Position numbers and translations under genes: made by a program. Positions 51,117 to 63,100 of a DNA stretch of 64,000 nt are shown in pieces; positions within the stretch are counted from its first letter, which is position 1; each line of letters opens with the position of its first letter. The notes below the pieces were generated by a model. It had not been told where the DNA came from. It made no database searches and worked only from the letters and a program-made list of their open reading frames with translations. This DNA comes from Adineta vaga (lineage: Eukaryota; Rotifera). The stretch covers positions 7,874,001 through 7,938,000 of the forward strand of contig CP075494.1 of assembly GCA_021613535.1 (NCBI GenBank), in the 5' to 3' direction.

Positions 51117-51503
51117 ATGATTACTATAAATATCCTTCTTTTCCAGTTTATTTTATCTATTTCTATAACCACAACAACAACAACAACAACAGCTTTAACA
51201 GGAATTCGTTCGTGTCATGTAGAATCCTACATATCATCATTAAACTTTCGGAATTGTTTACATACTCCTGTAAATATTAAAGCAACACGTTGTAATGGTC
51301 ATTGTTATTCCGAAGAATATTTAACAGATGATTGGGAAACTGACTCTATACCATATCGATATCATCGTATGATACACTGTTGTTCACCTAACGTAACTAT
51401 TACTCATCAAATTTCAGTCATATGTAACAATAAACAACGACGAATTATTGAATATCCTATTATCACTCACTGCGAGTGTAAATCTTGTACTAACAATTGT
51501 TAA
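51117..51503 (+). CDS. secreted cystine-knot hormone-like protein (GPA2/CTCK type)
   Basis: Single-exon gene of 128 residues. The first 17 residues (MITINILLFQFILSISI) form a signal peptide, followed by a Thr run encoded by an ACA repeat. The mature part has eleven cysteines in the order CHVESY, NC, RCNGHC, HCC, IC, HCECKSC, NNC. The C-x-G-x-C, paired CC and final C-x-C-x-x-C are the marks of a CTCK cystine knot. The start (CHVESY), a Tyr-rich stretch before the CC, and the end resemble glycoprotein hormone alpha-2 (thyrostimulin alpha) more than bursicon or DAN proteins, but this is judged by eye. One Asn-Val-Thr site could be glycosylated. No second hormone subunit is seen nearby. Confidence 0.72.
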   Translation: MITINILLFQFILSISITTTTTTTTALTGIRSCHVESYISSLNFRNCLHTPVNIKATRCNGHCYSEEYLTDDWETDSIPYRYHRMIHCCSPNVTITHQISVICNNKQRRIIEYPIITHCECKSCTNNC

Positions 51504-51895
51504 CATTTTAATAAACAAAAGAAACGAACATTTTAATAAATGAACCATAGCCTTTTCCCTTTCTTAAAGAGAAAACAAAGAAAAAACAACAAACAGCAAA
51601 TTTGTTTTTTTTTTGTGAAATACAAAGCAGTAAACAGAAAAAAGAAGGATTATTAATACACATACGCATGCTCATCTTCTCTCTCACTCGCACTCACTCT
51701 CGACTAACTAACAAGGAAAAAAACAAACATTTTTTGCGTAACAAAAACAGAAAAGAAAAGAAACAACACTAGCTTGCTTTTGTCTCTCTTAGAGAATCTT
51801 CAACTATTTTAATGATTATAATATTAATGAAAAGAAGAAGAAAAAAAAATAAATGGCTTTGATAATCACAGAAACACAAGAAGTTTTTGTTTTCT
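51504..51895. other. intergenic, convergent 3' ends
   Basis: Low-complexity A/T and CT-rich sequence between the cystine-knot gene (+) and the ZDHHC gene (-). No gene is seen. Confidence 0.5.
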
Positions 51896-54530
51896 TCAAA
51901 CAGAGATTTCATAATGTTTAGAAGGTACATGTGAATTATCTTTTCTTGACGTCGATTGAGATAATAATGGTTGTTTAGGATAATCGAAAGCAAAAGATTG
52001 AAGTGGATGTGCTTGTCGATAAGACTCTGTACGAAGTGTCATAGCACTCGTGGTTGATGCTGTATCGCCTTGAGGATCATTATTGATTGTATTCATTCTC
52101 TTCGTGTGATTAGTTTTTGTTAAATAATCATTAGGTGTACCAGGAGTAGGTCGTTGACGTTGACCGTGAACATCAAAAGTATATTCTTCATTTTCATCAA
52201 TGTTATCATACGAATAACGTGATGATAACGACATATTGGATAGAGTCCGTGGTAGATTATTTTTCGCTTTCGATTGATTTTTTATTGATTGAATGGGCGA
52301 TGATGAAGATGAAGAAGATATATGCGAACTTGACGAAGTTGGCTGTAAATAGAAATTATAATTTTTATACTTTGTTTTAGTTTATTCAGTAGTCATAAAA
52401 AAGAAACTGAAATAAATCGGCTACAACGAAAAATTTATAGTATGATAATAGCTACAATATAATATTTTACGATCATTCTATAGGTCTATTCAAGGAATGC
52501 AATAGTTATATCATATGGACGAATTATGATGAATGAAACAAAGAATATCGAATTTTTTCGTAATTGGATATCGTCGTCACTCTGTCCTCTTAGTTTGTGC
52601 TATGAAATGAAAAATAAGATAATCGACAAAACTTACTTGTTGTTCAGGAATTTTGATTGGTTTATGCGAAGAAGTTTTTGTCCGATATTTAGAAACTAAA
52701 ATAGAATGAATTTCATTTGCTTTCAAAGATTATTCATTAAAGGAAAAACACGATTTACCATTTTCGTCTAATGGATTAACATGAATCGTTGGTTTAGTTC
52801 TTTTTTCTCCATTTTCCATCCGTACAGTTTTTTTCTTTTTTCGTTTGGATCGTTTTCCTTCGTCTTCTTTTGTTGTTTCATAGACAACTTTCGTCGAAAC
52901 TTTTTTCGATGATTTCTTTTTTCCATTGGATAAACGATAATTTTCATAAGCCATTTTTTCAAATAATTCAACATTATATCGTTTTGGATTCGGTGATTTC
53001 AATTGAGGATACAAGGGTTGACAGACGAGATACACGAGATTTCGAATAATACCTTTAGTAAAAACATCGCCTTGTTGATGAAATTTTCCTGTTACTTGTT
53101 CGTTAGTTGTACGACCACGTGCAACAAGATATATATGAAATCCAGTTAGACCAAATATAGGTATTGATAGAAGACCGAGAAGTATCAGTAAAACAATACA
53201 AATAATAAATCGATAGTCCGAAAAGCCAATAAATGTCGTTCTAGGAAGATCAGTTGTTGATGATATATCAGTTTCGTCTGTAGGTATTAATGAATCGTAT
53301 ATTTCCGTAACAAAATTATTACGTGTAACAATTTGACGATGACGATTATGAAGAACGTAGTATAAACAAAATATAAAAAGGAATATCATATGTATACAGA
53401 GTAAAAATAAAAATTGAAAAAAATAACGATAATTCCGACGACCTAGAATTAAAGAAAGGATCATTTAAAAAAAAAAGAATATCTCATATACATACCAACA
53501 CAATTATTTAACCATGGACAATGATGATCAAACGTCTAGAGATGAATCAAAAAAGCAAATGATTCTGTGGATGTATAATAATCTTCTTAAGTCTAATTTA
53601 ATAAACACAAATGTTTCTTTCTATTAGCTTTCTTCCTTGAAATACCTACATGAAGATAATCGGATCACCTTTCTATTTGTTACTTTATACAGATACATAT
53701 ATATATATATGAAGTATCAAATGATGCCTAGATACGAAATGCAAAATATTCATCTTTTTTTAGTATTCAAATTGAGAGAAAAAGATTTTTTCGATTCAAT
53801 ATGTATCGTTCGTTAATAGAGTCACTGAATTTTATTTCATTCGTCTATAAAATATGCTTTGAACTTACATCAATACATCGTTCACAAATTGAGCAATGTG
53901 AACATCGTGGTGGTCGAAATAATTTACATGTTCGACAATATTTCATCTGAATTGATCCTAAATAAATATCCAATAAGAAATATAATTAGACAAAAGAAAA
54001 CATTATGATCAAAAGATCCTACCTTCATTAATATAAATAAGCCGAGATTGAGGTTCATATGCATCATCATCATCATCATCATCATCTGTGTCGATGCCTC
54101 CTTTTCGTTTTGATGGACGCACATAAAAACTAACATCTGAATGTTCTTTTGTTGTAGATTGCTCATAGATACCCTATTTATAAACATATGTCTGTGTATT
54201 TTAGCTTCGAATATCATCACTTACTGGATCCATATAAGTTGCAAGTATAAAATTTCCACAGAGTAGTACAAATAGAAGACAATGTAAAATAAGCAATGAA
54301 TAAAATGTTGGTAGAAGAAGAATAATCTCAGGTAGAATACAAATCCAATAAATGAAAGAAGTACTCAATAGAAGTCCCCAAGCAAATAATGCAGGAAGAC
54401 GTTCCGTCGAACATAGTTTTTGTGGACGACGATGATGACGACGACGAGATTTTAATTTAGTCGTTACTTCGACATCTGACACGTATGATGGTGTTGTCAC
54501 CACTTGCTGCTTTGATGCTTGTGGTGACAT
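51896..54530 (-). CDS. palmitoyltransferase, ZDHHC5/8 type
   Basis: Seven exons (54530-54225, 54173-54023, 53957-53869, 53535-53496, 53442-52759, 52695-52637, 52342-51896) join in phase to 591 residues. Two N-terminal helices precede a cytosolic cysteine-rich domain beginning [16 protein letters not shown], with the catalytic [12 protein letters not shown] split by an intron. Two more helices follow, then [20 protein letters not shown], a variant of the Thr-Thr-x-Glu motif. The long C-terminal tail is Ser/Lys-rich and disordered. DHHC enzymes transfer palmitate from acyl-CoA to protein cysteines. The [14 protein letters not shown] segment and long tail point to the ZDHHC5/8 branch, found at the plasma membrane and synapses. 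A run of eight Asp precedes the Cys-rich domain, an unusual insertion encoded by a GAT repeat. The end lacks an obvious PDZ-binding motif apart from the terminal Ile-Ser-Val. Confidence 0.93.
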
Positions 54531-55097
54531 TGACACACATCCGATAATCAATCTAAAATGATCTAAAAATTCGTTAGTTTCTTCTATTAGAACCAGAGCA
54601 CCAATGAGATTAGAAAAATTTTCTTTTCATACATGTGTTAGTTACCAGTTACATTAGTCATTCATCTTATAGATGGTAACGACTAAGTTTCGAGGTTGTG
54701 TATATATATACTCATAAGCGAAAGAAAAAAACGAAAGAGATTTGTATTAGACGTACATTTATGCGTCATATACAAGAAGAAAGAGTGAGAGAGAAAGAGG
54801 AATGAATATGATTTTTTTTTCGTACAAAGAAAGAAATGAGAATAAAGTCAATAGATATTCGTCATGTTGAATGAACCATATGGGGAAGAAGAAAAAAACT
54901 ATAATGATGAAAGACAAGTAGCAATTATATGCTTAAGAAGAAGAAGAAGAAGCAAGTTTCAGTGAATAAAGCACAGCAGTAAGTAAAGATCACAGTAAAA
55001 CAATAAAATGAACACTATTTAATACTTGAATGTATTTCTATGACTATTCATTTTCTTTTCCTGAATTAAAAGAGAATATCACGAACTTGATCCATAT
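54531..55097. other. intergenic
   Basis: Promoter side of the ZDHHC gene, next to the SMIM7 3' end. It contains AG-rich and poly-T tracts. No gene is seen. Confidence 0.5.
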
Positions 55098-55696
55098 TCA
55101 ATAACCGAATATACTTTAATAGAATAAATCATATGAAAACAGTCAATGAGAAATATGTATACTTACGTAAACATAAGAAATATGACGACAACATTCCAAA
55201 AAGCGATAAATATCCGAAAATAATGCAGACTAGTAAGAAATTCACGTATTTTATCACCTAAAATCAACAAATAATCCTTGCTGATGTCTTGAAGAGTACA
55301 AAAAAATAAAATAAAATAGTTCATCCTCGAACCGAAACTCATCATATTAATATAATACGACAAGAAATATTTATCTCTAAAAGAACTGATGAAAAAAAAA
55401 CATTACTATGTTGTATATCATCGTCAACATGGGGAGAATAATCTATTTTGTACTTTATTACAGTGCAATATCGCTGACTTACTAATCGATGGATTATCAA
55501 CAATAAATCCGACTTCTTTTCGTTTCCTATGAATAATAAACGATTAACTAATAAAATTCTAAGTTTTTACGACATACAGTTTTGGATTAATCACTGCACC
55601 TGCATTGATTAATAATGTACTAAATTGAAACTTGTCTTAACTAAAGTATCATATTGATTTTTAAACTCACAAAATAATAATTAATGATGAAATCAT
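55098..55696 (-). CDS. SMIM7: small integral membrane protein 7
   Basis: Five tiny exons (55696-55671, 55619-55578, 55526-55483, 55257-55167, 55113-55098) join exactly in phase to 72 residues; vertebrate SMIM7 has 75. The protein begins [18 protein letters not shown], a signal-anchor-like helix, continues with PKLKRKEVGF, and has the conserved block [21 protein letters not shown], then a C-terminal hydrophobic stretch ending IFGY. The order and spacing match SMIM7 throughout. Its function is not well established in any animal. The last exon codes for only five residues and was placed by matching the family's C terminus, so it is slightly less certain. It lies 230 bp downstream of ATG4 on the same strand. 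Confidence 0.9.
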
Positions 55697-55740
55697 CTGA
55701 AATAAAAAACAATAAATCACATCATATACATCTTTTGAAA

Positions 55741-55784
55741 TAAATAAATAAATAAATAGTTATATATATATATATATATATATC
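55741..55784. repeat. AAAT and TA microsatellites
   Basis: Four AAAT-type units followed by a (TA)n run of about eleven units, between ATG4 and SMIM7. Confidence 0.9.
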
Positions 55785-55926
55785 ACACAGTTAACACTCA
55801 CAAACCGAAGATTTTTAATCTGAATAACAATAAAACGAAAGAAAAACAAACTGCTATGCAATAATCTTGACTAGAATTATTGTTTTCTGTTTGTTGCTGC
55901 TGCTGTTGTTGTTGTTTTTTGTTAAA

Positions 55927-58317
55927 TTATAAAAATACATAATCATCGGAAAGAGAATGTACACGATCATCAGTATTATCATTTAATGATCGACCGGCAT
56001 CATCCCATGAATCACGATATGTACCATTATTTATTGTATTATTTACAAGAAAATGTTTTTTACTTGTTGATAATGGAGATGCACTGCATGATGATAATTT
56101 TGTAACACGAAGAAAAACATCTTCATCGTCATTTAAAGATGGATAATCAGTATTGATTGGTCGCGTATGACTTTCTTGCAATTTTCCACGTTCAATACGA
56201 AATATTGGACAAGTACGACGATCATCAGACGCCAAATGACAAATATGATTCCACTAAAAACAAAATCTCCTATTTTATCACATTGAAGAATTCAACTAAT
56301 AACGCTGCGTTTTTTTCTTCTACACATCGCGTGTTATTCTATAACTATTAGAAAATCTATGACATTTAAAGGAAATATTTCGAGTTGATTTTATGAGAAA
56401 GGTTACAATTTATATCTATTCCTAAATAATGCATGGAGAAGATGCTTACTTGTGCACAGAACATTTCAAAATCGGCTTTATCTCGACAGAAAAATCCTAA
56501 TGTACAACTTGGATCCATTTTTTTTGCAGTCAATTTCTTTGGTGATGAACATGAATAGCTCTAGAAAGAGATATATTCTTTAGTTTAGAAATAGACAAAT
56601 GTAATTGATTTACCGATATATCAAATGTTTCATCTAAAACGTTGACTGTTGTTTGAATAAAATGTGGATCAAGATTAATAAAACTATCATCTTGATAACC
56701 GATAATATAAACAGCATGGCGGGGACTTCCACCAATGATTCCAACGGTTTGCGGTAATTTCAGTGCATCCTTTAGATAATCTTCATAGATTAAATCAAGT
56801 TCATGTAAACCTAATCTTAACGGAACAAGAATTAATACTGATGTCAACCAACGTGATGATTGGCTTTCTGTTGTTAGTGAATCAAGCGTTGGATAAAGTG
56901 ATGTCTTCTTATTTGAATTTCGATTTGATAGAGGTGTACTACATAAATCATTAACATCTTGTCGATAAACTAAAGCAGTAAAGGAAATTTATAAAGAAAA
57001 AAAATACAAAAGCAAAGAAAGATCTTACTAATTGCATCTTGACTAATATAGATTCGAAGAATTTCAGGTATTTCTTTGTTTTCAACAGCAACTTGAACAG
57101 CTTCTTTCAAACAATGTGCAGCACTGACAGGTCCAAAAAAATCACCCGGACGAATACCATGCGATGTACCAAGCTCAACAATTCTATTTGAATAGAACAA
57201 CAGAATTTTGTATTTGAAATTGATCAACTTAAATATTTACTTGTGAATGCCAAATGGACAGTTCAAATGTGGAAGGTCACCAAATAATCGAATTATATCC
57301 GTATAGATTTCTTTATTTCGATTGGTACGACTAGGATGTCGAAAATACTCAATAGAATTTCGTTTTGGACCTAAGAATTCACAAAAAATGAAAGATTTCT
57401 TTTCTTACGAAATTCTCCTACATTTCTCCGATATTTGAATATTGGAATATGAAGTATTAAATGTATTCGTCATATGTATAAGTAAAGTTTGAGCGAGTAA
57501 CATTTGAGCACAACGTATCATGCAACCCCAACCACCATCTGAAGTAATCACATCACCATTTCGTGAGCTAGTTAACGATTCAAATTGTTTCCGATAAGAA
57601 AAATAGATTCGTTCTGAAAATGCTTTTAAAAAATTCGGATAAGAATGTTCCGATTGGGGACGAAGATTGTCATCATGAGTTGTTTCTAATGAAAAAAGTC
57701 ATTTCTTTTTATTTATCTACACTCATTTTCATCTACCTTCTCTACCATTATATTTTTTTCCGAGCAAATATATCGGTGATTCATTTGTACGAAAATTGGG
57801 TCGTATTTTTACAACCCAACCTACAACAAAGAAAAGTTCGTCATAAGAAAATGAAATAAATATTATGAATAAACTTACGATATTTCATATGATTAAGTGC
57901 TGCTGTTACTTTACTTTTAAGAAATCTATTGTTACTTGATAATTCTTCATTCACAACTGTTGTTCCTACAGGTTCATTGTTTTGAATACGTTGAGTATTA
58001 CTTGACGGACTTTTGATTATAGTCATAAGGAAGCGATCATCGGGAGGAGGTGAACCACTTCCTTTTCGATTTGATGATGAAACTTTTAGAAAAGAAAAGT
58101 TTGTTTTTGGACTACTTGATGCAGTTAGAGATGATGTTGATGATGTAGATGAAGGTGTCAAACATCGATCTGGCTTTGAAGATGTAGATCTTGTATTAGC
58201 AGTATCAGGTGTTAGAAGATGTATCGCGGATTGTGCACGATGTCGTGGATTAATAAAGCTATGAGTATGATCATCATCACCATTGAACATCTTCGTTTTT
58301 GTTGATTTAAAAAACAT
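55927..58317 (-). CDS. ATG4: ATG4 autophagy cysteine protease with C-terminal LIR-like motif
   Basis: Eight exons (58317-57879, 57820-57746, 57685-57422, 57370-57241, 57183-57029, 56969-56614, 56560-56450, 56253-55927) join in phase to 618 residues. The C54 peptidase core begins SPIYLLGKKY; the nucleophile Cys is in TSDGGWGCMIRC; the Asp and His of the triad are in INLDPHFIQ; HAVYIIGYQDD and MDPSCTLGFFCRDK are also diagnostic. ATG4 cleaves ATG8/LC3 to expose its C-terminal Gly and removes it from lipid. The protein is longer than usual because of a disordered Ser-rich N terminus of about 140 residues and a 90-residue polar tail ending SLSDDYVFL, where Tyr-Val-Phe-Leu after two Asp fits an LC3-interacting motif. 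A second ATG at 58290 is also possible. Confidence 0.95.
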
Positions 58318-60138
58318 GACAATTGAAGAAAAATCAATCAATCTTTGTTTATTTTCTTATGTTTACGTCATGCCTATCCTACATACATGCATACATACAT
58401 GTATCACATCTCTAACGCTTGATTCGTAGAGACATTTGATCGAACTGATAAAACAACGAAAGATGGCGCTGTTATTACAAATACAAAAGTAAGTATTTTT
58501 TATAGTAACTTAGCAGGACAAAAAAAGTTCTCAATCTTATTCTTTGCTCAAATAAAGAATATTTAGACTAAATCTGGAAAGAAACATATCATAATACATG
58601 CACTTCAACTCTCGTAAAACAATAAAGATTAGTTTTTGAAATTTATGAGATACTCCTGCAGTTCTAGATAGATTGAAACGAGGAGACATAAGAATTGATC
58701 TGTTGCAGAGGACTGATTATTGAGGGTGTGGGTATTTGTTTTCTTTAACCCTCAGAATCGCACCCTCAAGATTACAAGAGGATGGATATGATATGCCTGA
58801 ACAATTTTGTCATAATAGACTTCGAAAACGATCAGTTTATTTCATTCCAAAGATAATTCGACAGTATATGAAAAAAGAACAAATTAACGAAAGAATGTGA
58901 AAGTAGAGTTCGTAGGAATCTTGTTCGACACAAATAGGTACATTAGGTGGTGTAACTCCAATATCATACGACACCGTATAGCTGATGTGTGATTAATTGG
59001 TCAGTTTGAACACTAACTAGAGTTCCGAATGCTACACATACTTTAGTAAGCATCGATGCTGATGCTGAAACTATTTTTAAGACCAAAATATTGTAGATAA
59101 GAAAATCTCCAAGACCAAGTGAGCGCGATTTTTTCCATTTATTAATACCTTTCACATAAGAACATCCTGGAAGAAGCTTAAAAGAATTTTGTTAGTTCAA
59201 TCCAACAGAGTTTATGGAATAGCCAGTCGTAGATTTATAAACGTTTTTGAACTCATTTTCAACAAATAACGGTTTACTGAGTAAGATAGGATGACATTCA
59301 TGTTTTATTCTAAATCCTAGAACAAAATAAGTTCGATTTTAGTGGTAAATAACGAATGAATATACAATGCGTCGTTCAAGCTATCGGTGATACCATTACA
59401 CAAAATGATCCTTGTTCTATGAGAAAAATTAGTAACAAAAGTTCCAGCCATGTTCATTTTAGGACCACAGATGACAATTGCTATATCTATTTTAATCCAT
59501 AAACTAAGTGATGCAACAAACCGTGTCAAGAATTAAACACATACTAATGTAAAGATTACACTTCTAGCATTATCAATTACTCGTATACCATACAATAATA
59601 TTAAGTGTAACCGAAACAGAATTAATAATACATTTATAAATTATCTTTGCCATTAATCAGATAATTACATGTTGCATTATCTTAATAAAATAAAATGTAG
59701 GTAATAGAATCACCAAATAAAAGATACATACTTATTTTCTCGATTAATCGAACAACGCAATAAATGGCCATAATCACAATTTAAATCAATCAAATCCTCT
59801 TGTGAAAAAGAATTTCACGATGGGAAATCGGTTACTATACAATGACATATAAATGTTAAGATCATACTTTAACTAGTAACTTGCATTAGATGAATTTCAA
59901 AATGAATCTATAATATTTCTCTTATTTGGTACTATGAACTGGAGATGATATGTTTGAAAGAAAGATCTTTTTAGGAGAGAAAATAGTTAGTAAATATGAA
60001 TACCTAGCAGTGTAACTTCTCATCGTTCAACCTTCGCTAGAGAAAAATTCGCATATACTTTCGTACAAAGAAAGTCTTCATATTTCAATGCGCTTTCGAA
60101 AGTTCGTTTTCAAATCTTTATTTAAAAAGTTCAACTTT
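58318..60138. other. gene-poor region, possible gene remnant
   Basis: No intact gene. Reverse-strand frames at 58964-59155 and 59317-59529 are moderately hydrophobic and look like parts of a membrane protein (for example VSASASMLTKVCVAFGTL), but they are interrupted by stops and I could not join them or name a family. A short inverted repeat lies at 58720-58769. Confidence 0.4.
58720..58769. repeat. short inverted repeat
   Basis: TTGAGGGTG at 58720-58728 and CACCCTCAA at 58761-58769 are perfect 9-bp inverted arms around a 32-bp loop. A second ACCCTCA lies inside the loop, allowing an alternative hairpin. Confidence 0.6.
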
Positions 60139-63100
60139 TTACAATATATCCAATTCGGATTGTTTTTCATTAGGTTCCTGTTGTAAAGATTCCATTCGTG
60201 ATTCTCTCTGATATTGTCTCCATGTTTTCAAATTATCTACACTTGATGGTTCAGTACGATCAACAATTAAAAACATTTGAACAGCTCCATCTTCATAACC
60301 GACTACCAATGCTTGTCCATCTTGTGTTGCCATAGCTTGTCGAACTTTTGCTGGACATTTCATATCCGCTATTTGTTGACCATCAATCGTACGAAAAACA
60401 CGAATCGTTCGTTTACCTTTATTGTAATAAATTACGTGTTTATTTGTTGGTGTAAAAAATGTTATCACATCGAAAACACCTTCAGCAACTTTACCAATTA
60501 ATGTGCGAACAACTTTTCCATTTCGAAATTCGAATATTTCAAGACCACCACGAGTCGGTGCATATAGACCATATTTACCATCGGAAGATATTTGACCACT
60601 CCATTTTGGTATTATTAAATGAACCTCAAGTAAATAATATAGGCAGACGTAGATTAAAGACTATCGATGAACGTCAACAATATGATCGCATACCTTTTTA
60701 TCTCTGACATTAATCACAACACCTTTATCTGCATCGATTAATCCAATCAAATATGGTTGTTTTGGTATTGTTACCATGGATGTAATATCTTTATAACCAC
60801 TATAAGTTAACTTAACATTATGCATATGTTCACCAGTAATTGGATCATGTAATGAAAGAACATCATTATTTTTCTTTTCTTCAATAAATATCAAGTATGT
60901 ATCTTCTGCTGTACAAATGGCTTTCTTTGGTTGAAGCATACGTTTGATAGTGTACGATCTTTCATAGACCATATCACCATCAGGTATAGCATATGTAACA
61001 GCACGAATGATTTGACCAAGTGACGCATTATTCGAATTTGTATTATTGATTTGTGCTGGATTAGCAGCTGTAATTTGTTCAAAACTCACGACTAAAATCT
61101 TTAAGATAAAAAACAAAATGTTTGTAGATATGAAAATATTCGTTTTCCTACCATCGTTTCAGCTGTATGAAGAAGTAATTGAAAGATATTTTTAATCTTT
61201 GTTACGAACGTACTTCGTCGTTCTTCAATATCCCAAATAACAAAATTACCTGATTCAGCTGCAGCAGCAAATAAACCATTCGTACACATCGTTGTACCTA
61301 AACAAAGAAATAAATTCTATTCTCTTATCGTACTATCTGTTTTTTTAATGTCTTACATTGATATATTGATCCATGTGGACTAGCAACTAATTGTCCTTTA
61401 ATAAAACCTGTTTTCATATCAAATAAACATAATTGTGTACGTGTTTGTGCCAAGATAATTTGTGTATCCGTAGAAATATGCATGACTTCAATTGCTTTAT
61501 CCAATTGAGTTATTGATATATCTTTTTCTTGTGCATTTTCTAAATTCCATACTTTCGTTGTTTTATCCATGCCAGTGGTGATTACATAATTATTTCCACC
61601 ACTACCAGATAATAAACCTTTTAGTACAAGTATTCGACCAAAATGTGATTCGAACGAAGCAACTAATTCACCCCATTCAATTGCAAAAACATACACAGTT
61701 GATTTAACACATGCTATACAATAACTAAATGAAACATAATCATGTAAATATATCGATATTTGATGAAAATTACCGATTATTATGTGAAAAGGCAGCAGTA
61801 TAAGTTAAACGTTTTGTACCACTAATAATATTACGAACGCCAGCAGGTAGAGCACAGGTTTTCCATAAATAGGATCGAAATGAAAAGATTTTGAAACCTT
61901 TAAATGTTACTGCCATAAGATAATTTTCATCATTACTCAATATAAATGCAAATATACTGAAAAACAAATATATACATATACGAATAATAGATCGTAAAAG
62001 ACAATTACATCATTCTATCTCGAAGTAATTCTTCACTTACCGATCTTTATTTTCAAATAATTGATGATCAAATGCCCAAATACGTTCCGTTTTATAATTA
62101 ACTGGATGTGGTTTGTTAACATATACTTCGACATTATTATCATTAATTTCACAGCATGTATACATTCGACGTTTATCACGTGTTAATATTAATGCACTAT
62201 GAATATTTTTATGACCGCCCGTTAAACATCTTGGTTCACTGTTATCATTGGTATCCTTCGAATGATCAAGATTCGCAACAAAACAATAATCAATTGTCAT
62301 ACGATCACGAGCGACTTCTTGATCAGCTTTGATTTCTTCGGAACGACAAATAATTTCAACTTCTGGTCCAGGTAATAATTCAATTTGAATTATTTGATAA
62401 CGTGTTGGTTGAGTTGTAAGTAATTCACCTACAAATATAATTTTCATCAACAATCAATCAGATAATCGAAGTCGAAGAGATGAATTCTTACCTTTATTCG
62501 TATATACTTGATACATTTGTGATGTCCATAGAGCAAAATGTGTATTACTTACAGCTGCTCCCAACAATGGATCTGTTGGTTGTTGACCAGGTATGGGTTT
62601 TGATTGATTTTTATTTCCATTTCCAGGTGTCTGATAATCACGTAGAATATATTCTCCAGTTAATAAATTACATATTATATATTGATTACTAATTGTCGTA
62701 GTAACGCAATAACGTTGATCAGGTGCAACAGCTAAATACGTCATGATACCTTCAATTTTAGGATCGATTATTCTGACAATATCACCACTTGATAGATCAA
62801 AGACGATGAATTTATTTGATACTGTAAGAAGATGTTGACCAGCTGAAACAACTTCAAGACCATATACAGCAAATTGATGAGCTTCTAATGAATAAACTAA
62901 TGGTCCACCTGGTGATGCTAATGTATTGAAAGCAGGTACGAGTGCCATATGTTGTAGACCAATAGTTTCACATTGATCAATAAAGGATGAAATTTTTCGA
63001 CACGTAACATAGAATGGTAGAAGACGACCAATAATTTGACATGTTAGATTATTCGGATCAGCTGCTAAAACAGAACTTGATAAGCGAAGTGCATCACTCA

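Noticed and set aside
58721-58732. TGAGGGTGTGGG, reminiscent of the bdelloid telomeric TGTGGG repeat
   Set aside because: Only one partial unit is present. There is no array and no telomeric retroelement sequence nearby.
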